Shown here piece by piece: positions 1-9,130 of a stretch of 54,508 nucleotides of DNA. Each line of letters begins with the position of its first letter. The stretch's first letter is position 1. Below the pieces are notes generated by a model. That model was not told the origin of the DNA, searched no databases, and worked only from the letters and a program-made list of their open reading frames with translations. The DNA lies in the NCBI GenBank assembly GCA_003157015.1, contig PMIJ01000127.1:1097-55604 (forward strand). The letters are read 5' to 3'. The DNA comes from Bacteroidales bacterium (GTDB lineage: Bacteria; Bacteroidota; Bacteroidia; Bacteroidales; VadinHA17). The translations under genes and the position numbers were made by a program.

Positions 1-146
1 ATTTCTTCTCTCCGGCGTACTGAAGGTTTAATGAAAGCCTGACGTGAGCGCAATTCGCGGATCACACCTGTCTTTTCAAATTTTCTCTTGAACTTCTTTA
101 AAGCTCTCTCAATGTTTTCGCCTTCTTTTAATGGGACAATGATCAT
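1..146 (-). CDS. rpsU: 30S ribosomal protein bS21 (partial, C-terminus outside window)
   Basis: Reading leftwards from the ATG at 146 gives about 48 residues starting MIIVPLKEGENIERALKKFK, followed by the basic stretch RELRSRQAFIKPSVRRR. This is the typical bS21 sequence, a small basic protein of the 30S subunit near the anti-Shine-Dalgarno region. The family is about 60-70 residues long, so the last 15-20 residues lie beyond the window edge. The upstream 250 bp contain no gene. Confidence 0.93.
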   Translation of the reverse strand, partial: MIIVPLKEGENIERALKKFKRKFEKTGVIRELRSRQAFIKPSVRRREE

Positions 147-398
147 AATTAATATTTCAGTTTTTAAACGAGGCGCAAAGTTAGAAATAGAAATAGTCTT
201 TTCAAAACATTTGAGAAAATAATTTATAATTTACACCTAATTTTTGACCTCCGAAGATTATATCGTGAACTTATTTGCCAGATTTATTTCGATAAAATTA
301 CGAGTTTACCCCTGGTTACAAATAAAACCGCAAAATAATTCCCCCTTCAAAGGGGATATGTGTAGTGAAATTTTGGTAATTAGTACATCAAATAAATT
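147..398. other. Intergenic region between bS21 and the HhH protein
   Basis: AT-rich stretch with no convincing ORF. It should hold the leftward promoter of the bS21 gene. Near 339-358 there is a short C-rich/G-rich inverted motif (CCCCCTT / AAGGGG) resembling the C-rich intergenic repeats seen elsewhere in the window. It may act as the end of the rightward-lying minus-strand transcript. Confidence 0.5.
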
Positions 399-1253
399 CT
401 ATTCATCGTACTTTAGATAGGGTCTCACTTTCTTAGCTTTCTCAGTTGTAATCAATTTATTTTCAGTTAGATCAGAAATACCGGAAATTCTGTCTTTCAG
501 TTCCCTGAACTTAAGAATTGCAGAGATTTCATATTTTTCAAAATAATGGATATGCGATAACTCCTTGTAACCTGCCGAGTTAATATTTATTCTTATAATT
601 ACCGACGAATCTGCAAAAACCCTGTCTTTAATGATATCATATGTTTCCACCTTTAACCCATAAACTTCTTTTAACTGATCAATGGTAGCATAACCTCCCA
701 GTAGCCTACGGTACCTGATGATCCTTCCGGATAATACAGGGCCAATACCCGGAAGTTTGACAAGGGTTGCAGAATCACTTACATTAATATCATATTTCGC
801 GCTTTGTCTGATCTGCAACCGGCTGACCTTTCTTAAAGTATCCTGACTGATTTCAATATATGGTATAAGCTTTTCAGCTTTTTTTTCTTCGATGCCGTAT
901 ACTTTTTTAATATCTGAAGGTAGTCTGAATTTTCCGCCTTTCCTCCTGTAATTAATTAATGTATTGGATTCTTTAGCTCCTAATCCGAGTTTCATAAGTG
1001 CACTATATGATACGATATTAGGATCAAATGCAAATAGCTCCCCTGTGAATGTACTGTCCATCCCGGAAAGTTCAGACTGTTTTTCCACCCACGATTCGGT
1101 GCCAGTAATATCTTCAATGCCAATCCGGCTGTCGGGTATTGTATATCTTAATCCAAGTATCAGGCTTATAATTAAAAGCATAATGAAAGTTGACCTTCTT
1201 TCCCGCCGGGTAAAGCCAAACCAGTTCTTAATTGGCCGATTGTTTAAACTCAT
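399..1253 (-). CDS. Membrane-anchored helix-hairpin-helix (ComEA-like) protein
   Basis: A 284-residue protein with a short basic N-terminus, one membrane segment at about residues 22-40, and then repeated helix-hairpin-helix units. The clearest unit is LVKLPGIGPVLSGRIIRYR at about 165-185, a classic HhH motif. Earlier (about 85-110) and later (about 225-280) units have the same Gly/Leu/Ile spacing. The family binds DNA backbone non-specifically, and ComEA-type members receive DNA at the cell surface during uptake. Three HhH regions behind one anchor are common in Bacteroidota proteins annotated as ComEA-like or simply HhH-containing. It is not adjacent to comEC, which lies near 52 kb and is interrupted. 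A role in DNA uptake is inference. Confidence 0.8.
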   Translation of the reverse strand: MSLNNRPIKNWFGFTRRERRSTFIMLLIISLILGLRYTIPDSRIGIEDITGTESWVEKQSELSGMDSTFTGELFAFDPNIVSYSALMKLGLGAKESNTLINYRRKGGKFRLPSDIKKVYGIEEKKAEKLIPYIEISQDTLRKVSRLQIRQSAKYDINVSDSATLVKLPGIGPVLSGRIIRYRRLLGGYATIDQLKEVYGLKVETYDIIKDRVFADSSVIIRININSAGYKELSHIHYFEKYEISAILKFRELKDRISGISDLTENKLITTEKAKKVRPYLKYDE

Positions 1254-1328
1254 TATTACAAAAATGCAAGAGACATATGCAATTTAAGAAATTCCGGGGA
1301 AAATAAGGAAATTACAGGTGATTTTTTT

Positions 1329-1405
1329 AGCCTGAAGTCCGAAGACGGCAGTCCGAAGTAAATAAAATCCTGGATCTTCATACTTTGGTCCACCGACTTC
1401 AGGCT
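1329..1405. repeat. Inverted repeat at the 3' end of tamL (AGCCTGAAGTC / GACTTCAGGCT)
   Basis: Eleven-base perfect arms at 1329-1339 and 1395-1405 enclose about 55 bp. The element sits just after the tamL stop on the minus strand and before the HhH gene. Similar GCCTGAAGT-type words occur near 51430 and in the hairpin at 54410-54458, so this is probably one of several dispersed intergenic repeats. It could also serve as a transcript end. Confidence 0.6.
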
Positions 1406-1419
1406 TCCGTCTTATTTAA

Positions 1420-3816
1420 TCAGAATGGGTATCCGATCCCTAAAACTATAGCAAAATCTTTTCTCCGGTAGGGTCCGTTCAGGAAGACCCAATGCGACCT
1501 TTCTGTAAACTGAGCATCATGAAGCAATGGATCGCGCAATTTCATCCCGATATCCACCCTTGCGATAACATATTTAAGATCGAATCTGAATCCCGTTCCG
1601 GTACCTAAAGCAATATCCTTATAAAATTGATTAAACCTGAACTGGGATCCAGGTCTGGAGGAGTCATATTTATAACTCCAGATATTCCCGGCATCTAAGA
1701 ATGTTGCGCCCTCGATTATCCAGAATAGTTTAAAACGGTACTCCGCGTTTGCCTCCAGCTTGATATCTCCTGTCTCATTAAGTAGCTTTGATGGGTCAGC
1801 ATAGGAACCCGGGCCCAGAGATCTTACCTGCCAGGCTCTGATATCATTAGCGCCACCGCTGAAATACTGCTTTTCGAATGGTATTGCCTTTGAGTTGCCG
1901 TATGGTATGCAGATGCCAAAGAATCCGCGATATGCTATGGAGCTTACCTCATTAAATTTATAATTATACCTTAGATCAATATCGGCCTTGACATATTGGG
2001 CAAATGGCTGCCCCAGCAGACGGTAGGCATTAGTGGTATCCTGCGATGCTGTAGTATCTATTTCAACCGGTTTGGTCTTTTTAGCACCCGATATTTTATA
2101 AATAGCCGAAAGAAAATTCCCCGCTGCTTCAGCATTCACCCTGATAAACCAATAGTCATGCGAATTTTTGACTTTCTGGTTATTGAATATAAATGAATAG
2201 CCCCCTCCAAATATTAAAACGGCATCATAGCTGTGCGCAAGATACGAGGAGGACAATATTGTGGCCTTATATACAGGATCCAGATGTGGCACATTAACAA
2301 GACTTAACTGAAGCGGATTAACAATATGCTCCTGGTAGAACCTTGACCCTGCTTTCCAGTCATAACCAAAGCTTGCATTGGCAACCGTTCTTGTGTAAAA
2401 GGGCAAACTCTGATAATCATACGATGCAAGCAGTGTGGTCGAAGGATTGTACTTTTTTATGAAGTTCTCCGTTTTGATGAAAGGAACCACAAATTCGGGC
2501 AGCCTGAGACTGGTCTCCAACCCATATTCCTGAGTGCTCGACAGTTTTGAATTCGCTTGAGAATAAGCAGCATAGGCTCCTTTTAGTTTTGTACTGAACA
2601 GTTCTGCTCCGTGAAACAGATTTTTATGCTGATATATCAGGTTCACAGCACCTCCGATGTTTCCCGCCGAATTTGTTCCTTCAAGTTCGGTTTTATAAGA
2701 CTGCTGACTCAGAAGCGTAAGCTGTATATTACAATCGAGCTTCAGTTCCATCCCCTGCAGGCTTTCATTCTCTATTGCATCATTATAGAATATGTTGACA
2801 AGCCGGTATACCTTAAGCCCAAGGATGTGGGCCTGAGTCTGTTCTGTACTGCTGACATTATAAACCGATCCTGGCTTCAGATAGAGCGACTGAATGATCA
2901 GGTCATATTTCACTTCATGGAACTTCTTTGAAGTAACAAAATAATAACCCCTATAATAAGTTGTATCAAGGCTCTTTAAATATGCATCACCTCCTTCAAG
3001 TGCTTCTTGAGGTACATAATCGGGATATATGTAAACATTCTTGACTGAATAAACTGCAAAAGGACCATTGGTTATCGTGTTATCCTGATCCAGTCTGCTG
3101 AAATTCCGCACAATATATCTTATATCGACCTGTCTGTTCCCTACAGTGCTGTCAATTTTGAAAGAGATATAATCATTTGAGAATCCGTAAAAACCATGGT
3201 CCCTGATAAAACGTTCAAACCGGGTTCGCTCTGCCTGCAAAACATCTACATCGTAAGGTTTTCCTCTGACAATAACGCAGTTCACGGAATCAAAGTAACA
3301 GAGTTTTCTGATATTAGTATCTGCGACTTCATATGTAAGTTTGCGGATAGTGTAAGGCCGCAGAAGATCAACTTTATAAAAAACATCAGATTTCCGGTTA
3401 TGAGTAACAACTGAATCGGTCACCTGTCCGTCAAAATAACCCTTCGAAGCAAGATATGACTTCATCTGGTCATTTGTTTTGTTTTTGGCTTCAGCATCGT
3501 ATATTACCGGCTCTTCTCCGATCTTTCTTAACCAGTTATGCGGCCATTTTTCCTTGTTTATGTTGGATAGATTATACAATCCAAGATAAAACCTTGATCC
3601 AAAAATCCTTTTGTTCGGAGTTTGTTTAATGTAAGGTATAAGGTCGGATTTCTTTACACTTTCCTTGTTTATATTAATATGATTCTCATTTAAAAGGCTT
3701 TCACCTGCAGGTACATATTTCGTTGAATTACAAGATGTTATAAAAAGAAATAGAAGGATGGTATAAATACAGAATCCTTGTTGACGCAGAAATATATATT
3801 TGTTGGATTTTTTCAA
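1420..3816 (-). CDS. tamL: TamL, outer-membrane BamA/TamA-family lipoprotein
   Basis: A 798-residue BamA/TamA-like protein that begins with a lipoprotein signal: hydrophobic stretch, then FITSC with the lipidated Cys at residue 29. The sequence that follows, NSTKYVPAGESLLNEN, is typical of Bacteroidota TamL. POTRA-like repeats fill roughly residues 45-380, and the rest is a beta-barrel ending in short amphipathic strands (last strand FAIVLGIGYPF). TamL works with inner-membrane TamB in outer-membrane biogenesis. A tamB gene is often next door, but none is in this window. The divergent RNA methyltransferase upstream is a common neighbour in this phylum. The length fits the family. Confidence 0.9.
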   Translation of the reverse strand: MKKSNKYIFLRQQGFCIYTILLFLFITSCNSTKYVPAGESLLNENHININKESVKKSDLIPYIKQTPNKRIFGSRFYLGLYNLSNINKEKWPHNWLRKIGEEPVIYDAEAKNKTNDQMKSYLASKGYFDGQVTDSVVTHNRKSDVFYKVDLLRPYTIRKLTYEVADTNIRKLCYFDSVNCVIVRGKPYDVDVLQAERTRFERFIRDHGFYGFSNDYISFKIDSTVGNRQVDIRYIVRNFSRLDQDNTITNGPFAVYSVKNVYIYPDYVPQEALEGGDAYLKSLDTTYYRGYYFVTSKKFHEVKYDLIIQSLYLKPGSVYNVSSTEQTQAHILGLKVYRLVNIFYNDAIENESLQGMELKLDCNIQLTLLSQQSYKTELEGTNSAGNIGGAVNLIYQHKNLFHGAELFSTKLKGAYAAYSQANSKLSSTQEYGLETSLRLPEFVVPFIKTENFIKKYNPSTTLLASYDYQSLPFYTRTVANASFGYDWKAGSRFYQEHIVNPLQLSLVNVPHLDPVYKATILSSSYLAHSYDAVLIFGGGYSFIFNNQKVKNSHDYWFIRVNAEAAGNFLSAIYKISGAKKTKPVEIDTTASQDTTNAYRLLGQPFAQYVKADIDLRYNYKFNEVSSIAYRGFFGICIPYGNSKAIPFEKQYFSGGANDIRAWQVRSLGPGSYADPSKLLNETGDIKLEANAEYRFKLFWIIEGATFLDAGNIWSYKYDSSRPGSQFRFNQFYKDIALGTGTGFRFDLKYVIARVDIGMKLRDPLLHDAQFTERSHWVFLNGPYRRKDFAIVLGIGYPF

Positions 3817-3950
3817 AACTTCCCTTAAAACATAAACTCAAATATATCAATAATAATCTGAACTGAAAGTTAAATAAACCAACAACCCAAATGATTATGT
3901 TTGCCCCGCTTCCCCACTAAAGGAGGTTAACTTTTATCAGAAACCAACTT

Positions 3951-4110
3951 GGATCATGAGATTGCTTCGTCGCTTTGCTCCTCGCAATGACAGGGTATTC
4001 TATTAACTTGTGTTCTTCTCCCATTCAGTATTAACATTTCTTGTACTGTCATTGCGAGCCCGACGCAGGAGGGCGCGGCAATCCTTCAGTCCCATCATGA
4101 AATAAAATCA
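3951..4110. repeat. Long imperfect inverted repeat, MITE-like copy 1
   Basis: Left arm GAGATTGCTTCGTCGCTTTG continues into CTCCTCGCAATGACA (about 3958-3992). The right arm starts TGTCATTGCGAGCC (from 4046) and ends GCGGCAATC near 4083. Together they could fold into a long imperfect hairpin. The same flanks recur in a shortened form at 13441-13540. No ORF lies inside. It is dispersed non-coding repeat DNA between the divergent tamL and RNA methyltransferase genes. Confidence 0.75.
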
Positions 4111-4182
4111 GAGTATTAGTCCCGCTCTTGTGGACAGGGGGCCTACTTAATGCATTCTTTATAGTTATAGTCAATTTTTCTT

Positions 4183-4190
4183 TATTTTTG
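4183..4190 (+). promoter_or_regulatory. Candidate -7 box (TATTTTTG) of the RNA methyltransferase gene
   Basis: Matches the Bacteroidota -7 consensus TAnnTTTG, 32 bp before the ATG. No clear TTG-type -33 box is present at 19-20 bp upstream, so this is a weak call. Confidence 0.35.
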
Positions 4191-4221
4191 CTGTCAGCAC
4201 AATTGAGTTTAAAAGAAAAAA

Positions 4222-5004
4222 ATGATCAGTAAAGCCAGAATCAAATTCCTCAAATCTCTTCAGAATAAAAAGGTAAGGGATAAAGAGAGATTGTTTGTAA
4301 TTGAAGGAGATAAGCTAGTTAAAGAGTTCCTGAACGCAGGAATTCCGATAAAGATGATACTTGGCAAACCTGAGTTTCTGAATAATATCAGCCCTGATCT
4401 TATAGCGCACGTCGACACTATTGAAAAGGTAAGTTATGATGAACTCAAACTATTAAGCACTCTCAAAACACCCCATAATGCTCTGGCAGTTGTTCATATG
4501 CCCGAACCTGAAATGATTATTTCAGAGATAATTAAAGAAATTTGTGCAGTCCTTGATTTTGTCCAGGATCCGGGCAATATGGGCACAATTATCAGGGCCG
4601 CTGCCTGGTTCGGTATTAAGAACATAGTTTGTTCCCAGGATTGTGTGGATGTTTATAACCCAAAGGTGATACAGTCGAGTATGGGCGCTCTTTTGCATGT
4701 AAATATATATTATTGTGATCTCAAGGGACTTTTTATTTCAGCAGCCGGATATGGTATACCAGTTTTCGGTGCTTTGCTTGAAGGCGAATCGATCTATGAC
4801 CACAAGCTTGATAAAAAGGGTTTTATTTTGCTGGGGAATGAATCAAAGGGTATTTCAAAAGACCTGATCCCTTTTATTACAGAAAAGATAAGAATTCCTA
4901 AATTCAATAATGCCAGGCAGGGAATTGATTCATTAAATGTTGGAATGGCTGCCTCAATAGTTTTTTCAGAGTTTCTGCGAAAATCAGCTTGCACGCCTGA
5001 TTAA
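4222..5004 (+). CDS. TrmH/SpoU-family RNA 2'-O-methyltransferase
   Basis: A 260-residue SPOUT methyltransferase. It has a short N-terminal substrate-binding domain (about 1-95, containing RLFVIEGDKLVKE), then the SpoU catalytic domain with its three motifs. Motif 1 is DFVQDPGNMGTIIRAA at about 112-128, motif 2 is ILLGNESKGIS at about 202, and motif 3 is LNVGMAASI at about 237. These form the S-adenosylmethionine-binding knot, and the Arg of motif 1 is catalytic in the family. The target is a ribose 2'-OH in rRNA or tRNA, which cannot be told from sequence. It is divergent from tamL, and the following MFS gene starts 30 bp after its stop from its own apparent promoter. Confidence 0.9.
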   Translation: MISKARIKFLKSLQNKKVRDKERLFVIEGDKLVKEFLNAGIPIKMILGKPEFLNNISPDLIAHVDTIEKVSYDELKLLSTLKTPHNALAVVHMPEPEMIISEIIKEICAVLDFVQDPGNMGTIIRAAAWFGIKNIVCSQDCVDVYNPKVIQSSMGALLHVNIYYCDLKGLFISAAGYGIPVFGALLEGESIYDHKLDKKGFILLGNESKGISKDLIPFITEKIRIPKFNNARQGIDSLNVGMAASIVFSEFLRKSACTPD

Positions 5005-5018
5005 TAAAATTATATTTG
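4989..5018 (+). promoter_or_regulatory. Promoter (TTG - 19 bp - TATATTTG) of the MFS gene
   Basis: TTG at 4989-4991 lies inside the end of the methyltransferase gene, followed after 19 bp by TATATTTG at 5011-5018. This fits the Bacteroidota -33/-7 arrangement. Transcription would start close to the ATG at 5035, giving a very short leader. Confidence 0.5.
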
Positions 5019-5034
5019 TTCAAATTATTTCGCT

Positions 5035-6264
5035 ATGCCAAAATCAAGTTTTAAAGTCTACGGTGCGCGTTGGATAATGCTCGTTATTTATATGTTAATG
5101 GCTGCGGTTAACCAGCTATTGTGGATTACATTTGCGCCTATTACCGGAGATGCGACAAGATACTACGGTGTTTCTGACCTGAAGATCGGAATCCTTTCAA
5201 TGTGTTTCATGATCGTTTACATAATTGTCTCAATTCCTGCCTCCTGGGCAATAGATAAATTTGGAATACGGATAGGAGTTGGTATCGGCGCTGTATTTAC
5301 AGGCATTTTTGGGTTACTTCGCGGATTTGCAGGTACAGATTACAACATGTTGCTTTTTGCACAAATCGGCATAGCAATCGGTCAGCCTTTCATTCTTAAT
5401 GCTATTACCAAACTGGCTGCCCGCTGGTTTCCTATTGAGGAACGCGCAACAGCTGCCGGCCTCGGAACACTATCAATGTATATAGGAATTTTAGGAGGAA
5501 TGACTCTTACACCATACCTTATTATCGGATCAGGAATAAACGGAATGCTTAGCATTTATGGAATTATATCGATCATCACTGCTTTTGTCTTTCTTGTGGT
5601 AATGAAAGAGGCACCACCGACAGCACCATGCAGGCCAGATCAGGAGGAACGATCGCTTGTTTTTGATGGATTCAAGCAAACACTCCGAACCAGGGATTTT
5701 CTCTGGTTGATGGTTATCTTTTTTATCGGCCTTGGAGTTTTCAATGCTGTAACTACCTGGATTGAAGACATTATGAGACCGAGGGGATTCACTGCTACAC
5801 AGGCCGGAATCACAGGAGGGTTAATGATTGTCGGAGGGATTGTTGGCGCTCTTATTATTCCTCTTCTGTCGGACTATTACAAAAAGAGAACGCCTTTTAT
5901 TATTGTAGCACTTGCCGGTGCAACAATTGGTCTCATCGGTATCACCTTTGCCACCAGTTATTGGCTTCTTCTTTTCTCGGGAACAGTACTGGGATTTTTT
6001 CTCCTGAGTTCAGGACCTATCGGATTTCAGTATGGAGCGGAAATAACCTTTCCGGCTTCGGAAGGTACTTCGAACGGAATGCTTCTTTTAATGGGGCAGG
6101 TATCAGGTATTGCTTTCATATTTGGAATGGACAGCCTTAAGTCTCAGGCAACGGGATCAATGACCCGATCGCTGGTTATTCTTATAGGACTTATGATAGT
6201 GAGTATCTTAATCTCATTCAGGTTGAAAGAATCGGTTATCCTAAGCAAGGAACAGGAAAAATAG
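5035..6264 (+). CDS. MFS transporter (FLVCR-like type)
   Basis: A 409-residue major facilitator with about 12 hydrophobic segments. There is an MFS loop motif after TM2 (SWAIDKFGIRIGVG), and IGQPFILNAITKLAARWFP with WFPIEERATAAGLG around TM4-5. That TM4-5 pattern resembles FLVCR-like members of the superfamily, whose eukaryotic relatives move haem or choline. The bacterial substrate is unknown. A polar central loop at about 195-215 separates the two halves. The gene stands alone, convergent with the ICMT-like gene 30 bp downstream. Confidence 0.82.
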   Translation: MPKSSFKVYGARWIMLVIYMLMAAVNQLLWITFAPITGDATRYYGVSDLKIGILSMCFMIVYIIVSIPASWAIDKFGIRIGVGIGAVFTGIFGLLRGFAGTDYNMLLFAQIGIAIGQPFILNAITKLAARWFPIEERATAAGLGTLSMYIGILGGMTLTPYLIIGSGINGMLSIYGIISIITAFVFLVVMKEAPPTAPCRPDQEERSLVFDGFKQTLRTRDFLWLMVIFFIGLGVFNAVTTWIEDIMRPRGFTATQAGITGGLMIVGGIVGALIIPLLSDYYKKRTPFIIVALAGATIGLIGITFATSYWLLLFSGTVLGFFLLSSGPIGFQYGAEITFPASEGTSNGMLLLMGQVSGIAFIFGMDSLKSQATGSMTRSLVILIGLMIVSILISFRLKESVILSKEQEK

Positions 6265-6293
6265 ACCAGATTTGGCTCAGATATCTTAACCGG

Positions 6294-6884
6294 TCAGAAA
6301 ATTCCCGGAATAAGTTTTTTTGTTTTGGCAGCGTACTCTGAATAGTCATCACCAAATTCAATCAGGAGTACGCTCTCTTCAACTTTTATCCTGTATATAA
6401 TAGCAAACCCCACCGGCAAAATAAATACAATAACTGAATAAAAACTATTCATTGTTAAAGAAAATCCTATGATTATAAGTACCAATCCCAGATAGCTCGG
6501 ATGCCTGATTTTTCTATACAATCCGTCTTTTTTAAGCCTGGCAGCCTCAGTGATGGCAACATCGACAGTGAATGATTTCCCCAGTTGAATTATTGCAAGC
6601 CACCTGATTATTATTCCTGCAAGAATTAATATTGAACCTATTCCTGTTATAATATAATTTACAATATTCCAGGAGTTATATTTTGCCAGAATGAATCCGC
6701 CGGTAAATCCTAAAGTAATCATGGTCCAGATAAAGATCATTGAACCCTGGTCTCTCCTTGTTTTAGCAGTCTTTGTCCCTGAATGCTTGAACAACATTAA
6801 CATGAACTCTGATAAGGCAAATGCAAATGATAAATACATCAATAGACTCATATTAAATAATTTATTAAGATAAAGATGTTTCAA
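6294..6884 (-). CDS. Isoprenylcysteine carboxyl methyltransferase-like membrane protein
   Basis: A 196-residue membrane protein with four to five hydrophobic segments. The C-terminal signature of ICMT/PEMT-like methyltransferases is present: LYRKIRHPSYLGLVLI at about 125-140, then KVEESVLLIEFGDDYSEY and KKLIPGIF at the end. In the family the RHP and EE motifs bind S-adenosylmethionine at the membrane. Bacterial members methylate unknown lipophilic or membrane substrates. It is the last gene of the minus-strand operon. Its ATG overlaps the stop of the preceding gene by four bases, so the two are translationally coupled. Confidence 0.82.
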   Translation of the reverse strand: MKHLYLNKLFNMSLLMYLSFAFALSEFMLMLFKHSGTKTAKTRRDQGSMIFIWTMITLGFTGGFILAKYNSWNIVNYIITGIGSILILAGIIIRWLAIIQLGKSFTVDVAITEAARLKKDGLYRKIRHPSYLGLVLIIIGFSLTMNSFYSVIVFILPVGFAIIYRIKVEESVLLIEFGDDYSEYAAKTKKLIPGIF

Positions 6885-7330
6885 TTCTTATCCAGTCCTA
6901 CTCTTACGGCCCATCCGTAGGATGTAGGGGTTGATATAAGGACCTTTTTCACCTTATTATTAAAAGGTTCAATATCTGTTATCGGGTCTTTCCTGTTTAT
7001 CAAAATATTAAAATCTATTTTCCCATCACCATCGAAATCAACAGAGTCTTTGATCGTCTCCGGAAGGGTTCCGTGCCAGTCCATCTGAACAAAGCCCGTG
7101 CTCTTTTCTTTTAAAAACCCATTGAAAACAGGTTTATGTATATCCAAAGTGCAATTGGCTGTAATCATTTGCCTGGCAATATCACCACCTGAATATATTG
7201 GATTAAGCTTCATGAAGGGAAGTTTTGAGACTGAAACCGAGAAAGAGTTTAACCCGGGGAATAAGATGATTATCAGAATGAGACCAAGAAACGCCCAGGA
7301 AATACCTGCAATTATCTTTACTTTTTTCAT
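6881..7330 (-). CDS. Small membrane-anchored protein of unknown function
   Basis: 149 residues: an N-terminal hydrophobic anchor or uncleaved signal at about 8-26, then a soluble, probably periplasmic domain. The domain has an acidic loop DFDGDGKIDF at about 98-107 resembling an EF-hand-like calcium loop. Single Cys at about residue 60. I recognise no family. It lies between the NapH-like polyferredoxin and the ICMT-like gene in a tight operon, so it probably belongs to the same membrane process. Confidence 0.65.
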   Translation of the reverse strand: MKKVKIIAGISWAFLGLILIIILFPGLNSFSVSVSKLPFMKLNPIYSGGDIARQMITANCTLDIHKPVFNGFLKEKSTGFVQMDWHGTLPETIKDSVDFDGDGKIDFNILINRKDPITDIEPFNNKVKKVLISTPTSYGWAVRVGLDKN

Positions 7331-7343
7331 TTTGCTTACTTAT

Positions 7344-8495
7344 TTAAAAGATGAGTTTTAATAAACCGTGGAAGGTATTTATTATAGAACCGGCAGAAAA
7401 CATTGACATAAAAAGGAATGAAACAAACAGGAATAAATTTCTCGAAAAATACTTCAGGGTTCCGGCAGGTATGCCCCTGATGCCATAATGAATTGCCTTC
7501 CGCGAGCAGGCATCTACACATTTTCCGCATTTGCTGCAAAACAATGATACCTTTCCTTCTTTAATATCTTCACGAGTAAGGGCGAACAAAGGACATGTTT
7601 CGACACATTTAAAACACTCATTACATGCAGTTTTGTCAATTTTTACTGTGAAAGGCGTGATTTTGTTTGAGAGGGAATTGATAGCGCCAAGAGGGCATAA
7701 ATAGCTGCATTGAGTTCTTTTTCTTGTCATTACAGGCAAGACAACAACTAATCCTCCGAAAATAGACAGAAATATTCCGGCTTTAGTGGCAGACTCTACG
7801 GAGGTAACCTGTTCAAATTCGGTAACAGCCTTAAAAGGGCAGATCCAGGAACAATAGGTTGGCATCATTGACAGAGCCGCAGTTAACATAACCATTATGA
7901 GTACTGCAAACGGCATCCATTTCCATAACTCGCTTATCTTTTTAATTACCGGCCTTTTTCTGATTCTTGAAAAACCATCATCCCAACCTCCGTAAAAGCA
8001 GCCCCAGCTGCAAAAGCCCCTCCCAAGGACAACCGTTGCTATAAGCCATAAGACTATCATGGAGGATATATTTGCAAATCCTCCTATAATGCTGCCGGGA
8101 AATATAATCGATTTGGTAAATGCAGCAGGAAGAATCATCATTGGAATAACCAGATGGCAAAAAGGGATCTTGCACTCAAGTATATCAGCCTGCGAAAAAG
8201 ACATCGATTTTCTTACTTCAAGCATATTGTGTATCAGAGAATATGAGAGAGAAAGAGCAAAAATAATAAAGAGTATTGCCCGGTACTTGTCTGTTTTCCC
8301 CGTGTAATGCATGAAGAAGTAAAGAACATTCACTAGCAAAAAAACAGTCAGCATTGCCAGTCCGGAAGAGGGATCCGAAAAATTTGGCCTTCCTCCGGTA
8401 ATGAAAATGAAAGTAATGAGAAACATCGGGAGTGTATACAAAAGAGATTTCCCTATTGATTTCCTCATCTCTGAAATTTTTAAAGAGTTATCCAT
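7344..8495 (-). CDS. NapH/CcoG-like membrane polyferredoxin (4Fe-4S)
   Basis: A 383-residue membrane protein with about seven hydrophobic segments and many Cys motifs. Two CxxxCP motifs (CSWICP and CSYLCP) and a membrane CSWGC motif are typical of the NapH/NosR/CcoG group. Near residues 290-335 two ferredoxin-type clusters follow, CNECFKCVETCP and CSKCGKCVDACS, each fit for one 4Fe-4S. A CKIPFCH motif lies in an earlier loop. Such proteins pass electrons across or along the membrane between quinol or cytosolic donors and periplasmic acceptors. The gene overlaps the CcdA-like gene upstream by eight bases. No terminal reductase is encoded beside it, so the acceptor is unknown. Confidence 0.85.
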   Translation of the reverse strand: MDNSLKISEMRKSIGKSLLYTLPMFLITFIFITGGRPNFSDPSSGLAMLTVFLLVNVLYFFMHYTGKTDKYRAILFIIFALSLSYSLIHNMLEVRKSMSFSQADILECKIPFCHLVIPMMILPAAFTKSIIFPGSIIGGFANISSMIVLWLIATVVLGRGFCSWGCFYGGWDDGFSRIRKRPVIKKISELWKWMPFAVLIMVMLTAALSMMPTYCSWICPFKAVTEFEQVTSVESATKAGIFLSIFGGLVVVLPVMTRKRTQCSYLCPLGAINSLSNKITPFTVKIDKTACNECFKCVETCPLFALTREDIKEGKVSLFCSKCGKCVDACSRKAIHYGIRGIPAGTLKYFSRNLFLFVSFLFMSMFSAGSIINTFHGLLKLIF

Positions 8496-9111
8496 TAATT
8501 ATTCCTCCTATTAAATTAGTTAAACCTTTAATCATAAAAATTATACCGGCCAGCCCGGTAGCAAGAATTCCAATATTCCTTAAAACCTCTTTTTTCCGTA
8601 TTTTACCTGCCAGGGGCAATGGTAAAAACCATAATGATGACCCAACGAAAAATGCAAGAAAAGCAATGTAACTCTGAGCAAGTGTGACTTGTATAGCGCT
8701 TTTTGTAAGGATTAAAAATAACGCCGGACAAAATCCCAGGCTGTTTACTACACCAAGCAAGATCGGTACCAGTCTGTGGTCATTAACAGATTTTATAATT
8801 TTTGCGGGGCAAGCCGGATTGCGGTTTTTATCAATGCTGTACCAGACAAGCAGGATAGCAAATACTATATAAAGAATGCCGGGAATTAGATTTCTTACAA
8901 CCGGATTATTGAAGAATGCCTGACCAAAATACCAGGCTAAGGTCGCAAGCATAAAATAAATAACGAACCTGGTTAATAAAAATAGAGAAAGATCGATTGC
9001 AATTTTTTTTATACCTGCTTCACCTGCCATCAGGTAAGGAAACATTACCATTCCGCAAGTAGCCAGGCAGGCTGAACCACTGCTGAGACCTAAAATAAAT
9101 GAGTCTGTCAT
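8488..9111 (-). CDS. CcdA/DsbD-like membrane protein (TauE/SafE-annotated type)
   Basis: 207 residues, six or so membrane segments. Cys-containing motifs sit in TM1 (SGSACLATCGMVMFP) and in the first TM of the second half (NSLGFCPALFLIL). This pseudo-symmetrical placement of Cys-Pro motifs is that of CcdA and the DsbD membrane domain, which carry reducing power as dithiols from cytoplasmic thioredoxin to the periplasm. Related proteins are often annotated as sulfite exporter TauE/SafE or cytochrome c biogenesis transmembrane proteins. It is the first gene of a four-gene operon. Thiol electron transfer is an inference from the Cys positions. Confidence 0.75.
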   Translation of the reverse strand: MTDSFILGLSSGSACLATCGMVMFPYLMAGEAGIKKIAIDLSLFLLTRFVIYFMLATLAWYFGQAFFNNPVVRNLIPGILYIVFAILLVWYSIDKNRNPACPAKIIKSVNDHRLVPILLGVVNSLGFCPALFLILTKSAIQVTLAQSYIAFLAFFVGSSLWFLPLPLAGKIRKKEVLRNIGILATGLAGIIFMIKGLTNLIGGIING

Positions 9112-9130
9112 AAACTTTTTTCTGTAAAAC